From contig JBBPIG010000019.1 of the NCBI GenBank assembly GCA_038040445.1, positions 54,037 to 118,036 of the forward strand: a DNA stretch of 64,000 nucleotides. Reading direction: 5' to 3'. Made by a program: the position numbers and the translations under genes. The notes below the pieces were generated by a model that was given only the letters and a program-made list of their open reading frames with translations, was not told where the DNA came from and ran no database searches. Positions 52,155 to 60,628 of the stretch are shown here, one piece after another. Position 1 is the stretch's first letter. The number at the start of each line of letters is the position of its first letter. This DNA comes from Acidobacteriota bacterium. GTDB taxonomy: Bacteria; Acidobacteriota; Blastocatellia; UBA7656.

Positions 52155-52594
52155 CGTCTGGTCGGTTTTGTGTTCGATCGGTCTGAGGCGGCGCGATTCT
52201 CTTCTTCTCTCTCTCGCCAGATGGCTCCCATCGTCCCGAGCATGCGTCGCTAAGATTATCGCGTGAGTAGCAACCGTGCCAAGGCCGAAGTCAACTTGAA
52301 AGCGTCAATGATGAAGCGTAAACCGGACTTACCCAGCATTCGATTCTTGGCATGCGCATCGGTGGTAGCCTCAATGATGGAATCGAGAGAGTGCGAGAAG
52401 AGACAGTTCATGCACATTGTCGGAATGGTGATTCATCCTAAATTGACTCTGGAGGGTTTCTAACAGTGCTACTCCTTCTAACAAACACCTGGCTGGCGGG
52501 CAACAAGCTCGCTTTCTTCCTGCTCCAGGGTGCGAGAGACAGGGGAGCTTCAAGCGGAACCGAAGACTTCTCGCGGTGGGACACGACCCAAAAG
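52155..52594. other. Region without a convincing gene
   Basis: About 440 bases between the RhuM remnant and the GlsB/YeaQ remnant. A 66-codon plus-strand frame at 52263-52463 is not recognisable. No repeats seen. Confidence 0.35.
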
Positions 52595-52856
52595 TTGAAG
52601 TGGCCCGCCCTGGTTGTCGCGATCGTGATTGGGCTTATTGCCGGCGCGCTTGCGCGGCGGCTGATGCCCGGCAAAGACCGGATGGGCATCATCATAACCA
52701 TCATCCTGGGAATCGCCGGCTCTGTTGCTGGCAGATTCATAGCGAGCCTGATCTGGAAGAATGAGACCGGCGCCTTCCGTCCAAGTGGGTTGTTGCTTTT
52801 CGGTTCTGGGAGCACTCCTGTTGCTGTTCTTGTGGCGCAGTGTGCGCGGCAACTAG
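52595..52856 (+). pseudogene. GlsB/YeaQ/YmgE family membrane protein, one frameshift
   Basis: From a TTG at 52595 the reading is LKWPALVVAIVIGLIAGALA, then RRLMPGKDRMGIIITIILGI and AGSVAGRFIASLIW: the transglycosylase-associated stress protein family. The frame is lost at a TTTT run (52797-52800). Removing one T gives GLLLSVLGALLLLFLWRSV and a stop at 52854-52856, restoring the third helix and an 86-residue length normal for the family. Confidence 0.75.
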
Positions 52857-52882
52857 AAAGGTTGATTCTTCAGTTTCGTCCT

Positions 52883-54025
52883 TCAACCACCCGTTTTGTA
52901 CATCGCCCGCTGTTCCCGCACCGCTAATGCCCGTTCCCGTTCGATCTCTATGCGCAGTTCTTCTTCGGTTGGCAGATACAGCCGGTATTTGGAAGCGAAG
53001 AGTTGGTGACTCTCGTTCAGCACCGAGTACTTGACCACCGTATGATCTCTGTCGGTGCAGAGGATCAGACCAACGGTGGGGTTGTCGTCCTTGCCCTTCA
53101 CCGTGTCTTCGAACACCCGAACGTACATATCCATTTTCCCGATGTCCTCATGCGTCAGCTCACTGGTTTTCAGGTCGATCAGTAAGAAGCATTTGAGTAT
53201 GAAGTTGTAAAAAGACCAGATCGATGAAGAAATCCTTCGTCTCGGTGCTGATGCGCTGCTGACGGGCTACAAACGCAAAGCCCTTGCCAAGTTCGAGCAT
53301 GAAGGCCTGGAGCTTTCCGATGATGGCCTGTTCGAGGTCGGCCTCGCGGAATTGGTGTGCATCCGGCATTCCGAGAAACTCCAGGACGTAGGGGTCTTTG
53401 ATGAAGTCCTCCGGGAGCGGCGCGAGGGACTCGGTCTTCTCCGCATCTCCTCCGTGACCGGCGCCTTGTCTCGACTGATCAGCAGGCGCTCGTAATAGAG
53501 AGAGTTGATCTGCCGTTCCAGTGCTCGCGTGCTCCAGTTCTGGTCAGCGGCCTCGTTCATGTACCATTCTCGGGCCTCGGGTTTTTCGACCCGGATCAAG
53601 AGGCGGTAATGTGTCCAAGTCAATTCTCTACGCAGTGCGGAGGGAATTAATGACGGCCCCTGAGAGCGGTCTTCGTGGTTGGAAGATATTCCGCGCAGTG
53701 CGCGGAATACTGGCATCGCAAGGTAGAACTGCCTGAACGCGAACAGGTTGGAGACACCGAAGCCCTTCCCGAAATCCTCATTCAAGCGCTGTGACAGACC
53801 CCGGAGCAGGGCTTCTCCATAGCCCGCCCGTTCCTTACCCTGCTGCTCCTCTTCTACGATCATCCGCCCGACATTCCAGTAGGCTTCCACCATGACGAAG
53901 TTGACGGCGCGGTAAGCATTGGAACGGGCGGTCCGCAGGAGGTCCGCGATTGATTTGTAGAATTCTCCACGCACTGCGTGGAGAATCTGGTCACGGGATT
54001 CTCCTGGGGATTTCTTCTTCGTCAT
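52883..54025 (-). pseudogene. YhcG/DUF1016 PD-(D/E)XK nuclease family protein, two frameshifts
   Basis: The three frames join into a standard YhcG protein. The N-terminal DUF1016 domain (YRAVNFVMVEAYWNVGRMIV, LTWTHYRLLIRVEKPEAREW, NSLYYERLLISRD) is followed by the nuclease domain (FVARQQRISTETKDFFIDLV, DNPTVGLILCTDRDHTVVKY). The first break is near 53437-53438 (one A lost on the coding strand), the second at 53209-53213 (one T too many). The start ATG at 54025 overlaps the stop of a VapC remnant. YhcG proteins are tied to restriction and other mobile defence loci. Confidence 0.85.
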
Positions 54026-54069
54026 ACACCAATTCCAGGCATCGCGCACGCATCGAGGATGTAGATCAT
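54022..54069 (-). pseudogene. VapC-like PIN toxin remnant, 15 codons
   Basis: The ATG at 54069 overlaps the antitoxin stop (ATGA) and reads MIYILDACAMPGIGV then stop. MIYILDACA is the classic PIN-domain N-terminus with the first acidic metal ligand. The rest of the toxin is absent, and the YhcG gene begins at the remnant's stop codon. Confidence 0.6.
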
Positions 54070-54278
54070 CGGCGCGGTCGACCTTCCATCTCAATCTCCT
54101 CCGCCTTGCGCGCAGCGAAAGTTTCGCTGCTTGTCTTCATTCCTGCGTACTTGTCCTGAATGCGTCTGAGGTCAGCGGTTCGATTGACTCTCTCGAGGTG
54201 CGCGAGGAGTTGCCGCCGCTCCTCGGGCGTCAAAGTGTTCACTTCTTCGATGATGTGCTCTAATGCTTGGCTCGACAT
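54066..54278 (-). CDS. VapB-like small antitoxin
   Basis: A 70-residue helical protein (HIIEEVNTLTPEERRQLLAH, then LERVNRTADLRRIQDKYAG). The pattern TPEERRQLLAHL is common to small antitoxins paired with PIN toxins. Its stop overlaps a VapC-type start, which supports the role even though the toxin is cut to 15 codons. An orphan antitoxin now. Confidence 0.6.
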   Translation of the reverse strand: MSSQALEHIIEEVNTLTPEERRQLLAHLERVNRTADLRRIQDKYAGMKTSSETFAARKAEEIEMEGRPRR

Positions 54279-54342
54279 CGTCTACGTCCTCGGCTTAGTC
54301 ACGTTTTTACCACGAACTGCTAGCTCTTCGGAAGCGGTAACT

Positions 54343-54431
54343 CAGCAGTGGGTCGCTCACGTTGTGGCCTTCCCGGTAGCCTCGCCCCCGTCAGATCCAG
54401 TGAGGCTACAACGTGAAACCTCCCACTGCTG
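54343..54431. repeat. Imperfect inverted repeat with CAGCAGTGGG ends
   Basis: The left arm 54343-54370 pairs with the right arm 54403-54431 with one gap and a few mismatches: ends CAGCAGTGGG and CCCACTGCTG, inner CACGTTGTGGCCT and AGGCTACAACGTG. It lies in the 321-base gap between the antitoxin and the phosphatase-like gene, which otherwise holds nothing recognisable except the hairpin at 54484. Confidence 0.7.
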
Positions 54432-54483
54432 ACGCACGTGGGCATCTCGGACGCAGCGGATTGTTTTGTCGCTGTAACATCAG

Positions 54484-54509
54484 GAACCCACCTCTCACGA
54501 GGTGGGTTC
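54484..54509. repeat. Perfect 11-base hairpin
   Basis: GAACCCACCTC, loop TCAC, GAGGTGGGTTC. No T-run on either side, so not a classical terminator. It lies about 90 bases upstream of the plus-strand phosphatase-like gene and could be a leader hairpin. Confidence 0.5.
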
Positions 54510-54599
54510 GCGCGAAAACCTGATTCACACTTCCCAACAATCGCTTGGTTGAACAAACCACCACCGCAAAGTATATTGATACCTTAGTTAACCAAGTGT

Positions 54600-56267
54600 A
54601 TGAGCAATAAACTCCTGGTCATTGGACTCGACGGCGCTTCCTTCGATGTGCTCGATCCGCTGATTGAGAAGGGCTACCTCCCTCACATCGCGAGCCTGAT
54701 CGCGCGGGGCTCGCGCTCGGATCTCGAAACTACCTTTCCGCCTATCACCGCAGTCGCGTGGTCCTCCTTCATGACCGGCAAGAATCCCGGCAAGCACGGC
54801 ATCTTCGAGTTCGTAAGGCGCGAGCATCACTCGAAGCGCGAGCTCGCCGTTAACGCGTCGTTTCGTCAGGGCCGCGCTATCTGGGATTTGCTGGGCGATG
54901 CCGGCAAACGAGTCATCGTTCACAATTTTCCTTGCACCTATCCACCGCATGAAATCAACGGCCTGATGATTGCCGATTTCATGACGCCGCGCGGCCGGAA
55001 AGACTTCACCTATCCCGCATCACTGCTCACTGAAATCGAAGCGGCGTTCGGACCCTATAGGCTGCATCTGTCTCAGACTTACGCAGAGGGCAATGTCGAC
55101 GCGGTGCTCGACGAGCTGTTTGACGAGATCGAGTACAAAGCAAGGGTAGCCACGTACTTGATGACCTGCTACGACTGGGATGGCTTCTTTCAATATTTTT
55201 GGGGGACCGATCGCATTCAACACGAGCTCTGGCACATAATCGATGAGGCTCATCCGAGGCACAACAAGGCAGAGGCCGCCGCCTACCGCGATCGGGTGTA
55301 TGAGTATTTCAGGCGAGTTGATGAGATTGTCGGGCGTTTGATCGAGCTGGCCGGCGACGACCCGCTGGTTTTGATCGCGTCCGATCACGGGTTCGGTCCC
55401 GTGCACAAATATTGCTCGCTCAACATCTGGTTGCTTCAGCAAGGTTTTCTAAAACTAAAGCGCGATGCCCTGACTCGCGTAAAGCATCTGATGTTCTCGC
55501 TCGGGCTGACCCCTGAGTGGGCGTTTACAATGACAAGGAAGATTCCCGGCGCACTCCGGCCTGCGCGCGGCGTGAGCTCGAAGCCGGGCGCTTCGACGCT
55601 TATAAACAGACTCTTCTTGTCTTTCAACGATGTGGACTGGAGCCGCTCGGTAGCTTTTTCAAAAGGCAACTACGGCCAGATATATGTGAACCTGAAAGGG
55701 CGCGAGCCGGACGGCGTGGTGGCTGAAGAAGACTATGAATCTGTTCGCGAGGCGATCATCGGCCGTCTGCGTGCGCTCGAAGACCCGCTGACCGGCGAGG
55801 GCTGGGTCGGGCAAGTCTGGAACCGCGAGGAGATCTACAACGGGCCGCTCGTAGGCGATGCTCCCGACATCGCTTTCTTGCCGGCCGATATGCGCCACTT
55901 GCCTTTGGGAAACGCCGACTTCACTTCCAACAAGTTTATGGTTGACGCATTCGGCATATCGGGATGTCACCGAATGAACGGCGTGATGATCGCGCGCGGC
56001 CAGGCTATCAGGCCCGGCTTCTGCTTTGACGCTGCAAGCATCTACGACATCGCGCCGACGCTGCTTTACTTGATGGACCAGAATGTTCCGGATGACATGG
56101 ACGGGCGCGTGCTTCGCGAAGCGATCTCGGAAGAACACCTGAATGCCAATCCAGTAAGGCTAAGCGCTCAGGGCGCGAGCGAGCGGCAACCCGGCGAAAT
56201 GGAATTCTCGCCCGAAGAGAACGCGGAAGTCATCGAGAGGCTAAAGCAACTGGGCTACATCGGCTGA
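54600..56267 (+). CDS. Alkaline phosphatase superfamily protein (phosphodiesterase/nucleotide pyrophosphatase-like)
   Basis: A 555-residue metalloenzyme. Metal and nucleophile sites can be read: LVIGLDGASFDVLDPL (Asp), FPPITAVAWSSFMTGKNPGKH (Thr nucleophile region), a middle YFWGTDRIQHELWH (Asp and His), and LIASDHGFGPVHKY (Asp, His). This group is frequent in polysaccharide regions and often acts on nucleotide or lipid phosphodiesters. No signal peptide is seen. It starts the plus-strand sugar region; the GT9 gene follows by 28 bases. Confidence 0.85.
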   Translation: MSNKLLVIGLDGASFDVLDPLIEKGYLPHIASLIARGSRSDLETTFPPITAVAWSSFMTGKNPGKHGIFEFVRREHHSKRELAVNASFRQGRAIWDLLGDAGKRVIVHNFPCTYPPHEINGLMIADFMTPRGRKDFTYPASLLTEIEAAFGPYRLHLSQTYAEGNVDAVLDELFDEIEYKARVATYLMTCYDWDGFFQYFWGTDRIQHELWHIIDEAHPRHNKAEAAAYRDRVYEYFRRVDEIVGRLIELAGDDPLVLIASDHGFGPVHKYCSLNIWLLQQGFLKLKRDALTRVKHLMFSLGLTPEWAFTMTRKIPGALRPARGVSSKPGASTLINRLFLSFNDVDWSRSVAFSKGNYGQIYVNLKGREPDGVVAEEDYESVREAIIGRLRALEDPLTGEGWVGQVWNREEIYNGPLVGDAPDIAFLPADMRHLPLGNADFTSNKFMVDAFGISGCHRMNGVMIARGQAIRPGFCFDAASIYDIAPTLLYLMDQNVPDDMDGRVLREAISEEHLNANPVRLSAQGASERQPGEMEFSPEENAEVIERLKQLGYIG

Positions 56268-56295
56268 CATCGGCTTACGGCGGACGATTGCGAAC

Positions 56296-57522
56296 ATGGG
56301 AGTAAAGCAACGACTCAAAGAGGCGATACGAATTCCCGCGGAGTCCGTCCTAAAGGTCTACTTCGATAGCCTGACAGGAAACGATTTCGATCCGGAGAAG
56401 ATAAGCCGCATCCTGGTCTTCGCGTATCACGGGCTGGGCAACTTCATAATGTTCACCTCGGCGCTGCGGCTGCTGCGAGAGCGCTATCCAACCGCGCGCA
56501 TAGACCTTCAAGTTGGAAATAATACCGGCAGCGATGAGGTGCTCGCCGGAGCTGATCTGTTCGACAACATCTACAATCTTCCTTATGACGCAGGTCTCGG
56601 TTCGTGGCTGAGACGCGCGACAGAGATTCGCGACGCGGAGTACGACTTGACCGTCAGCGAGTTTCACAGTCATTCGTGGCCGCTGACCTTGTTGATAGCG
56701 GCGAGCGGCGCTCCCTACAGACTGGGACACGTCACCAGCCCAGGATGGTCGCCTCGCTTCAGCCGCTACAGTTTCGTCTTCAACCTCCCGGTTGCGATGC
56801 GCGAGGACGAGCACGAGATCGACCGATACCTCGACCTGGTCGCGGCGGTTGGAACGCGCAGGATCGCCGCTTCGGAAGCGAACACGTTCATCCACCTCAC
56901 GAATGAAGACCGGGAGTTCGCGCGGCGCTTTCTGCAGGACGGCGGCATAAGCGGCGCACGCACGATCATCGGATTCCAGCCGGGAACGTCGCCGGCGATG
57001 CGATGGAAGCAGTGGCCAATCGAACGCTATCGCCAGGTGATCGCGAGAGTCGTGACGGAAAAGCCGGACTCGCAGATCGTGCTTTTCGGCTCAGCCTCGG
57101 AAGAAGAAATGATCCGTGAGTTGATCCGGGGACTGGAGGGCCGAATCTCGTTGGCTGCTGGAAAGACTTCAGTAAAGCAGGTGGCGGCTTTGATCGAGCA
57201 ATGCGATTTGCTCGTGTGCAACGACAGCGGACTGATGCACGCGGCGGTAGCCGTGGGAACGCCGGTGGTCGCGATCTACGGTCCGACGGACATTCGGCGC
57301 ACGGCGCCGCTTGGGGACCAACACACCGTGATTCGGCACGAGCTGCCGTGCAGCCCTTGCTTCAAGCTCGAAGGCGATGATCAGGTGCATGCGTGTTCTC
57401 ATCACGATTGCCTGATGACCATCGCGCCCGAAGAGGTCTTTAGAGCGATCGCTCGCATTTGGGACGAGGGAAGCGGGTATGCGCTTCGCAACTCGAGAGT
57501 CAACATCGTGCTCAGCGGTTGA
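56296..57522 (+). CDS. Family 9 glycosyltransferase (ADP-heptose:LPS heptosyltransferase-like)
   Basis: A 408-residue GT-B enzyme. The N-domain has RILVFAYHGLGNFIMFTSAL and LRLLRERYPTARIDLQVG. The C-domain has GFQPGTSPAMRWKQWPIERY, LVCNDSGLMHAAVAVGTPVV and AIYGPTDIRRTAPLG, the GT9 donor-binding signature. It probably adds a heptose or related sugar in the cytoplasm. It belongs with the neighbouring surface glycan genes. Confidence 0.92.
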   Translation: MGVKQRLKEAIRIPAESVLKVYFDSLTGNDFDPEKISRILVFAYHGLGNFIMFTSALRLLRERYPTARIDLQVGNNTGSDEVLAGADLFDNIYNLPYDAGLGSWLRRATEIRDAEYDLTVSEFHSHSWPLTLLIAASGAPYRLGHVTSPGWSPRFSRYSFVFNLPVAMREDEHEIDRYLDLVAAVGTRRIAASEANTFIHLTNEDREFARRFLQDGGISGARTIIGFQPGTSPAMRWKQWPIERYRQVIARVVTEKPDSQIVLFGSASEEEMIRELIRGLEGRISLAAGKTSVKQVAALIEQCDLLVCNDSGLMHAAVAVGTPVVAIYGPTDIRRTAPLGDQHTVIRHELPCSPCFKLEGDDQVHACSHHDCLMTIAPEEVFRAIARIWDEGSGYALRNSRVNIVLSG

Positions 57523-57677
57523 ATGGTTCTTGCGAGGTCTGATCGCAGCCGCCCACACCCAATGACGCTTGCTCGCCGCTCTAGGTGGCCTGTAGAATTA
57601 CGGACTTTTGACAGATGGTGGTAGAACGAGATTGGGTATTAGGTTCGGATTAAATCGCTGAACAGCCCTTCAAGAAA

Positions 57678-57754
57678 TTTCAGGGTCCCGAGTTCAGGGT
57701 TCCTGGTTCCTCAAACCCTGAACTACGAACCCGGAACTCTGAACCGTTGTTCTT
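57678..57754. repeat. Inverted CCCTGAA words (second copy of this family)
   Basis: A left arm with TTCAGGGT and GAGTTCAGGGTTCCTGG words faces a right arm with AACCCTGAACT and GGAACTCTGAACC. The word is the same as at 12184-12386. It occupies the gap before the lipoprotein gene. Confidence 0.75.
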
Positions 57755-57789
57755 TTCCTGGAGGGTATGTTCAGCCTTTTGAATTCATA

Positions 57790-58812
57790 ATGAAATATTT
57801 CCCAATAATAGCGCTGATTGTGATGCCGGTTCTTCTTTCCGGCGGCTGCGCGCCTTCGAAGAGTGCTCACGCGGCAAAGCCGGAAATGACGCGCTGCCAG
57901 AGCGAGTTGAGCACCATTCCAGAGGTGGCGGCGGCGTTAATGAAAGCGCGAAGCAAGAAGCCGGGTGACGCCGAAGAGTCGGTTGAAGGCATGGAAATCG
58001 CGCTGACAATAAATCGCATGGTCCGAACCAAAGTCGAACCTGACCGAGATCAGGATGACTGGTGCTACACCGAAAACACGGTTGAGAACTTCCAGAAGCT
58101 GGTGCACGCGCTCAAAGATAATGATCTCCCGCCGACGGTGGACTTCCTTGCCGGCGAGTCGCTTGATCCGGCCGTGCAGGAAGAATGGCTGGCCAGCGGC
58201 AACCTCATCGGCAGTATGACCTACGCGGGCTGGAGCGTTAAGAAGAGGACCGCGCAGGAGTTCATAACCGCCCTGACCAGGAACGAACAAGCGCTCGCGC
58301 CGCTATGGAGCAAGTTCGAAAGAAAGCACAAGTACTTTCGTTATCCGGGTCTGAAGCTGGGGATGGACGATCAAAGGCCGCGCGAGATACGCGCTTTCTT
58401 AATCCAGAACGGCTACGTTGAAGTGCCGGCGACGATCGATTCGCGAGACGACTATTTCAGTCAACCTTATTGCGCCGCGCTGGCTCGAGGGGATCAGGTG
58501 TGCGCCAACTTCATTGCCGCAACGTTCAAGTCGTGTTTGCTTGATAAAACGATGAAGGCGCGGGCGGCGGCTCGGGATATCGCAGGCCGAGACGTGAAGC
58601 AGATATTGATGATACAGGCGAACCAGCTTACGAGCGATTTGTTGGCCGAGCTGCTGCGCTCGTACAAGGCAATGGGTGTGCGATTCATATCTCTCGACGA
58701 AGCCCTGCGTGATCCGTTCTATGCGACCGAGGATGTGACCAACACCGCGAATCAGATAATCTGGAAGACAAGGCGGGCGCAGTTGGGTGCAACGGCGGCA
58801 GCAGAACAATGA
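57790..58812 (+). CDS. Lipoprotein with degenerate polysaccharide deacetylase (NodB-like) domain
   Basis: A 340-residue lipoprotein with lipobox LLSGGC (Cys at 20). The domain order of NodB-type deacetylases can be followed: the TFDDG position reads ALTINRMV, the HxxxH position reads GSMTYAGWS, and the later FRYPGLKLGMD block with Arg and Pro is kept. The metal-binding Asp-His-His set therefore seems lost. It could bind rather than deacetylate sugar, or belong to an unassigned family. The left arm of the next repeat starts 2 bases after the stop. Confidence 0.6.
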   Translation: MKYFPIIALIVMPVLLSGGCAPSKSAHAAKPEMTRCQSELSTIPEVAAALMKARSKKPGDAEESVEGMEIALTINRMVRTKVEPDRDQDDWCYTENTVENFQKLVHALKDNDLPPTVDFLAGESLDPAVQEEWLASGNLIGSMTYAGWSVKKRTAQEFITALTRNEQALAPLWSKFERKHKYFRYPGLKLGMDDQRPREIRAFLIQNGYVEVPATIDSRDDYFSQPYCAALARGDQVCANFIAATFKSCLLDKTMKARAAARDIAGRDVKQILMIQANQLTSDLLAELLRSYKAMGVRFISLDEALRDPFYATEDVTNTANQIIWKTRRAQLGATAAAEQ

Positions 58813-58813
58813 A

Positions 58814-58886
58814 CCTGGGAGCGCAGGCATCCCTGCCTGCTTGGCGTTGCGCAAGATGCAGGCAGGCAAGGATGCCTGCGCTCCCG
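58814..58886. repeat. Near-perfect inverted repeat, CCTGGGAGCGCAGGCA family (copy 2)
   Basis: The left arm 58814-58840 and right arm about 58859-58886 flank a TTGGCGTTGCG centre. Same orientation and centre as the copies at 34014 and 59685. A longer frame of the next gene would translate it as GAQASLPAW. Confidence 0.9.
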
Positions 58887-58898
58887 TGGGAAGCACAA

Positions 58899-59678
58899 AT
58901 GAGTAACCATCCAAGCATCAGCGTTTTCTTTCCAGCCTACAACGATGCTGGAACGATCGCCAGCATGGTGGTGCTCGCGGATCGGACACTCAGAAAGCTG
59001 ACTGACGACTATGAAGTGATCGTGGTAAACGATGGGAGCGGTGATCATACCGCGCAAGTGCTGTCCGAGATGGAATCGCTGTATCCCAGGCTTCGAGTGA
59101 TTCATCACCCGGCGAACAGAGGATATGGCAGTGCGCTGCGGACCGGCTTTGCCAGCGCGTCCAAGGAGTTGATCTTTTACACCGACGGCGACGCCCAGTA
59201 CGACGTGCGCGAGTTAGAAAAACTTGTGCCGCTTATGACCGGCGAGGTCGAGGTGGTCAACGGCTACAAGATCAGCCGCTCCGACCCGCTGCACCGGATC
59301 ATAATCGGGGGTATTTATCGCTGGCTGGTCAGGTTCGCATTTGGAATAAAGATCCGGGACGTTGACTGCGATTTCAGGCTGGTGCGCCGCGCAAGCTATA
59401 ACCGCGTTCGGCTCTCATCGACGAGCGGAACAATCTGCGTCGAGATGATAAAGAGTTTTCAGCATGCAGGGCTTCGTTTCGCGGAAGCGCCGGTTAATCA
59501 CTATCATCGAGCCTACGGCAAGTCGCAATTCTTCAACTTCAGGCGCTTGTTCAAGACCTTTCGAGACTTGAGCGTTCTGTGGTGGCGGCTGGTGATAATG
59601 CGAAAAGCGCAGATCGTACATCCCGCAGAAGTGACTGCCCAAGCCATTTCTGCGTCTGAAGAAGCCCGGGAAAAGTAA
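58899..59678 (+). CDS. Family 2 glycosyltransferase (polyprenyl-phosphate sugar synthase-like)
   Basis: A 259-residue GT-A enzyme. SISVFFPAYNDAGTIASMV, VIVVNDGSGDHTAQVL, HHPANRGYGSALRTGF and LIFYTDGDAQYDVRELEKLV (with the Asp-x-Asp sugar-nucleotide motif) are all conserved, followed by IRDVDCDFRLVRR. These match dolichyl-phosphate-mannose-synthase-type enzymes that load lipid carriers. The ATG at 58899 is chosen because upstream codons lie in the repeat. It could supply the donor for the GT-C enzymes nearby (inference). Confidence 0.92.
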   Translation: MSNHPSISVFFPAYNDAGTIASMVVLADRTLRKLTDDYEVIVVNDGSGDHTAQVLSEMESLYPRLRVIHHPANRGYGSALRTGFASASKELIFYTDGDAQYDVRELEKLVPLMTGEVEVVNGYKISRSDPLHRIIIGGIYRWLVRFAFGIKIRDVDCDFRLVRRASYNRVRLSSTSGTICVEMIKSFQHAGLRFAEAPVNHYHRAYGKSQFFNFRRLFKTFRDLSVLWWRLVIMRKAQIVHPAEVTAQAISASEEAREK

Positions 59679-59684
59679 ATCAGT

Positions 59685-59757
59685 CCTGGGAGCGCAGGCA
59701 TCCTTGCCTGCTTGGCGTTGCGGGAGAAGAGGCAGGCAGGGATGCCTCTTCTTTCAG
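59685..59757. repeat. Inverted repeat, CCTGGGAGCGCAGGCA family (copy 3)
   Basis: The left arm 59685-59711 is as in the other copies. The right arm (from about 59731) is intact for GGCAGGCAGGGATGCCT and then diverges to CTTCTTTCAGG. The centre is again TTGGCGTTGCG. Confidence 0.85.
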
Positions 59758-59794
59758 GACGACATTCATTCCTGGCTGGTCATCCGTAATTCAT

Positions 59795-60541
59795 ATGCGA
59801 GATGAAGAGTACCGCGCGATGTTTGAGCTGGAGGAACGCCTGTGGTGGTACGAGGGCATGCGCGCGATCACCGCTTCGTTGCTGGGCCCAGGGCTCGGAG
59901 ACAAGGAAGATCTGCGGCTGTTGGATGTAGGCTGCGGCACCGGTTACTCGCTTGTCTGGTTGCGTGATCGCTTCAGACTCGCCGAAGTTTACGGAGTCGA
60001 TCTGTCTCCGCACGCCGCCGCGTTCTGGCGGGCGCGCGAGCTTGACACTGTAGCGTTGGCATCTGTGGACAAGCTGCCGTTCGGCGAATGCGAGTTTGAC
60101 CTGGTAACGTGCTTCGATGTGATTTATCAACTGAACGATGAGCGGGCCAGCGCTGCCGTCTCCGAGATGCATCGGGTGCTTAAGCCCGGCGGGTTGCTGT
60201 TTATTCGCGAGCCGGCTTACCAGTGGATGCGCGGCGCTCACGACGTCGCGGTTGGCACGCACCGGCGCTACACGCTGACCGACTTGCGGCGGTTGCTGCG
60301 CGCACACGGGTTCAAGCCGCGGCGATCTACTTATGCGAACACGCTGTTGTTCTGGCTGGCCGCTCCTCATCGCTTGTTGTCACGGCTTCGGGGCAGCACC
60401 GAGTCCGATGTAAAGCAAGTTCCGCAATTGTTGAACAGCGTTCTCTGCGCAGCACTCAGGCTAGAAGCGCGCATGCTGGGCCGCGTAGGGTTCCCTTTCG
60501 GGTTATCGGCGATTGCACTGGTCGAGAAAGAGTCCCGATGA
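59795..60541 (+). CDS. Class I SAM-dependent methyltransferase
   Basis: A 248-residue enzyme: motif I LLDVGCGTGYSLVWL, post-I GVDLSPHAAAF, motif II LVTCFDVIYQLNDE, motif III KPGGLLFIREPAYQWM. The start MRDEEYRAMFELEERLWWYEG and the later HRRYTLTDLRRLLRAHGFKP match the methyltransferase at 9070, suggesting related substrates in the two sugar regions. It lies between GT2 and GT-C genes in the same direction. Confidence 0.9.
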   Translation: MRDEEYRAMFELEERLWWYEGMRAITASLLGPGLGDKEDLRLLDVGCGTGYSLVWLRDRFRLAEVYGVDLSPHAAAFWRARELDTVALASVDKLPFGECEFDLVTCFDVIYQLNDERASAAVSEMHRVLKPGGLLFIREPAYQWMRGAHDVAVGTHRRYTLTDLRRLLRAHGFKPRRSTYANTLLFWLAAPHRLLSRLRGSTESDVKQVPQLLNSVLCAALRLEARMLGRVGFPFGLSAIALVEKESR

Positions 60542-60628
60542 AAGCGAACGCCCGGCTTCGGAGCTCCGGCGATCGTGCTTATCGATAGAATGGGCCGCTA
60601 TTGAACGTCGAGGGCAAGATAAGGCGGA

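Noticed and set aside
58809..58898. N-terminal extension of the second GT2 gene
   Set aside because: Reads through the CCTGGGAGCGCAGGCA repeat; the ATG at 58899 precedes the conserved GT2 opening.
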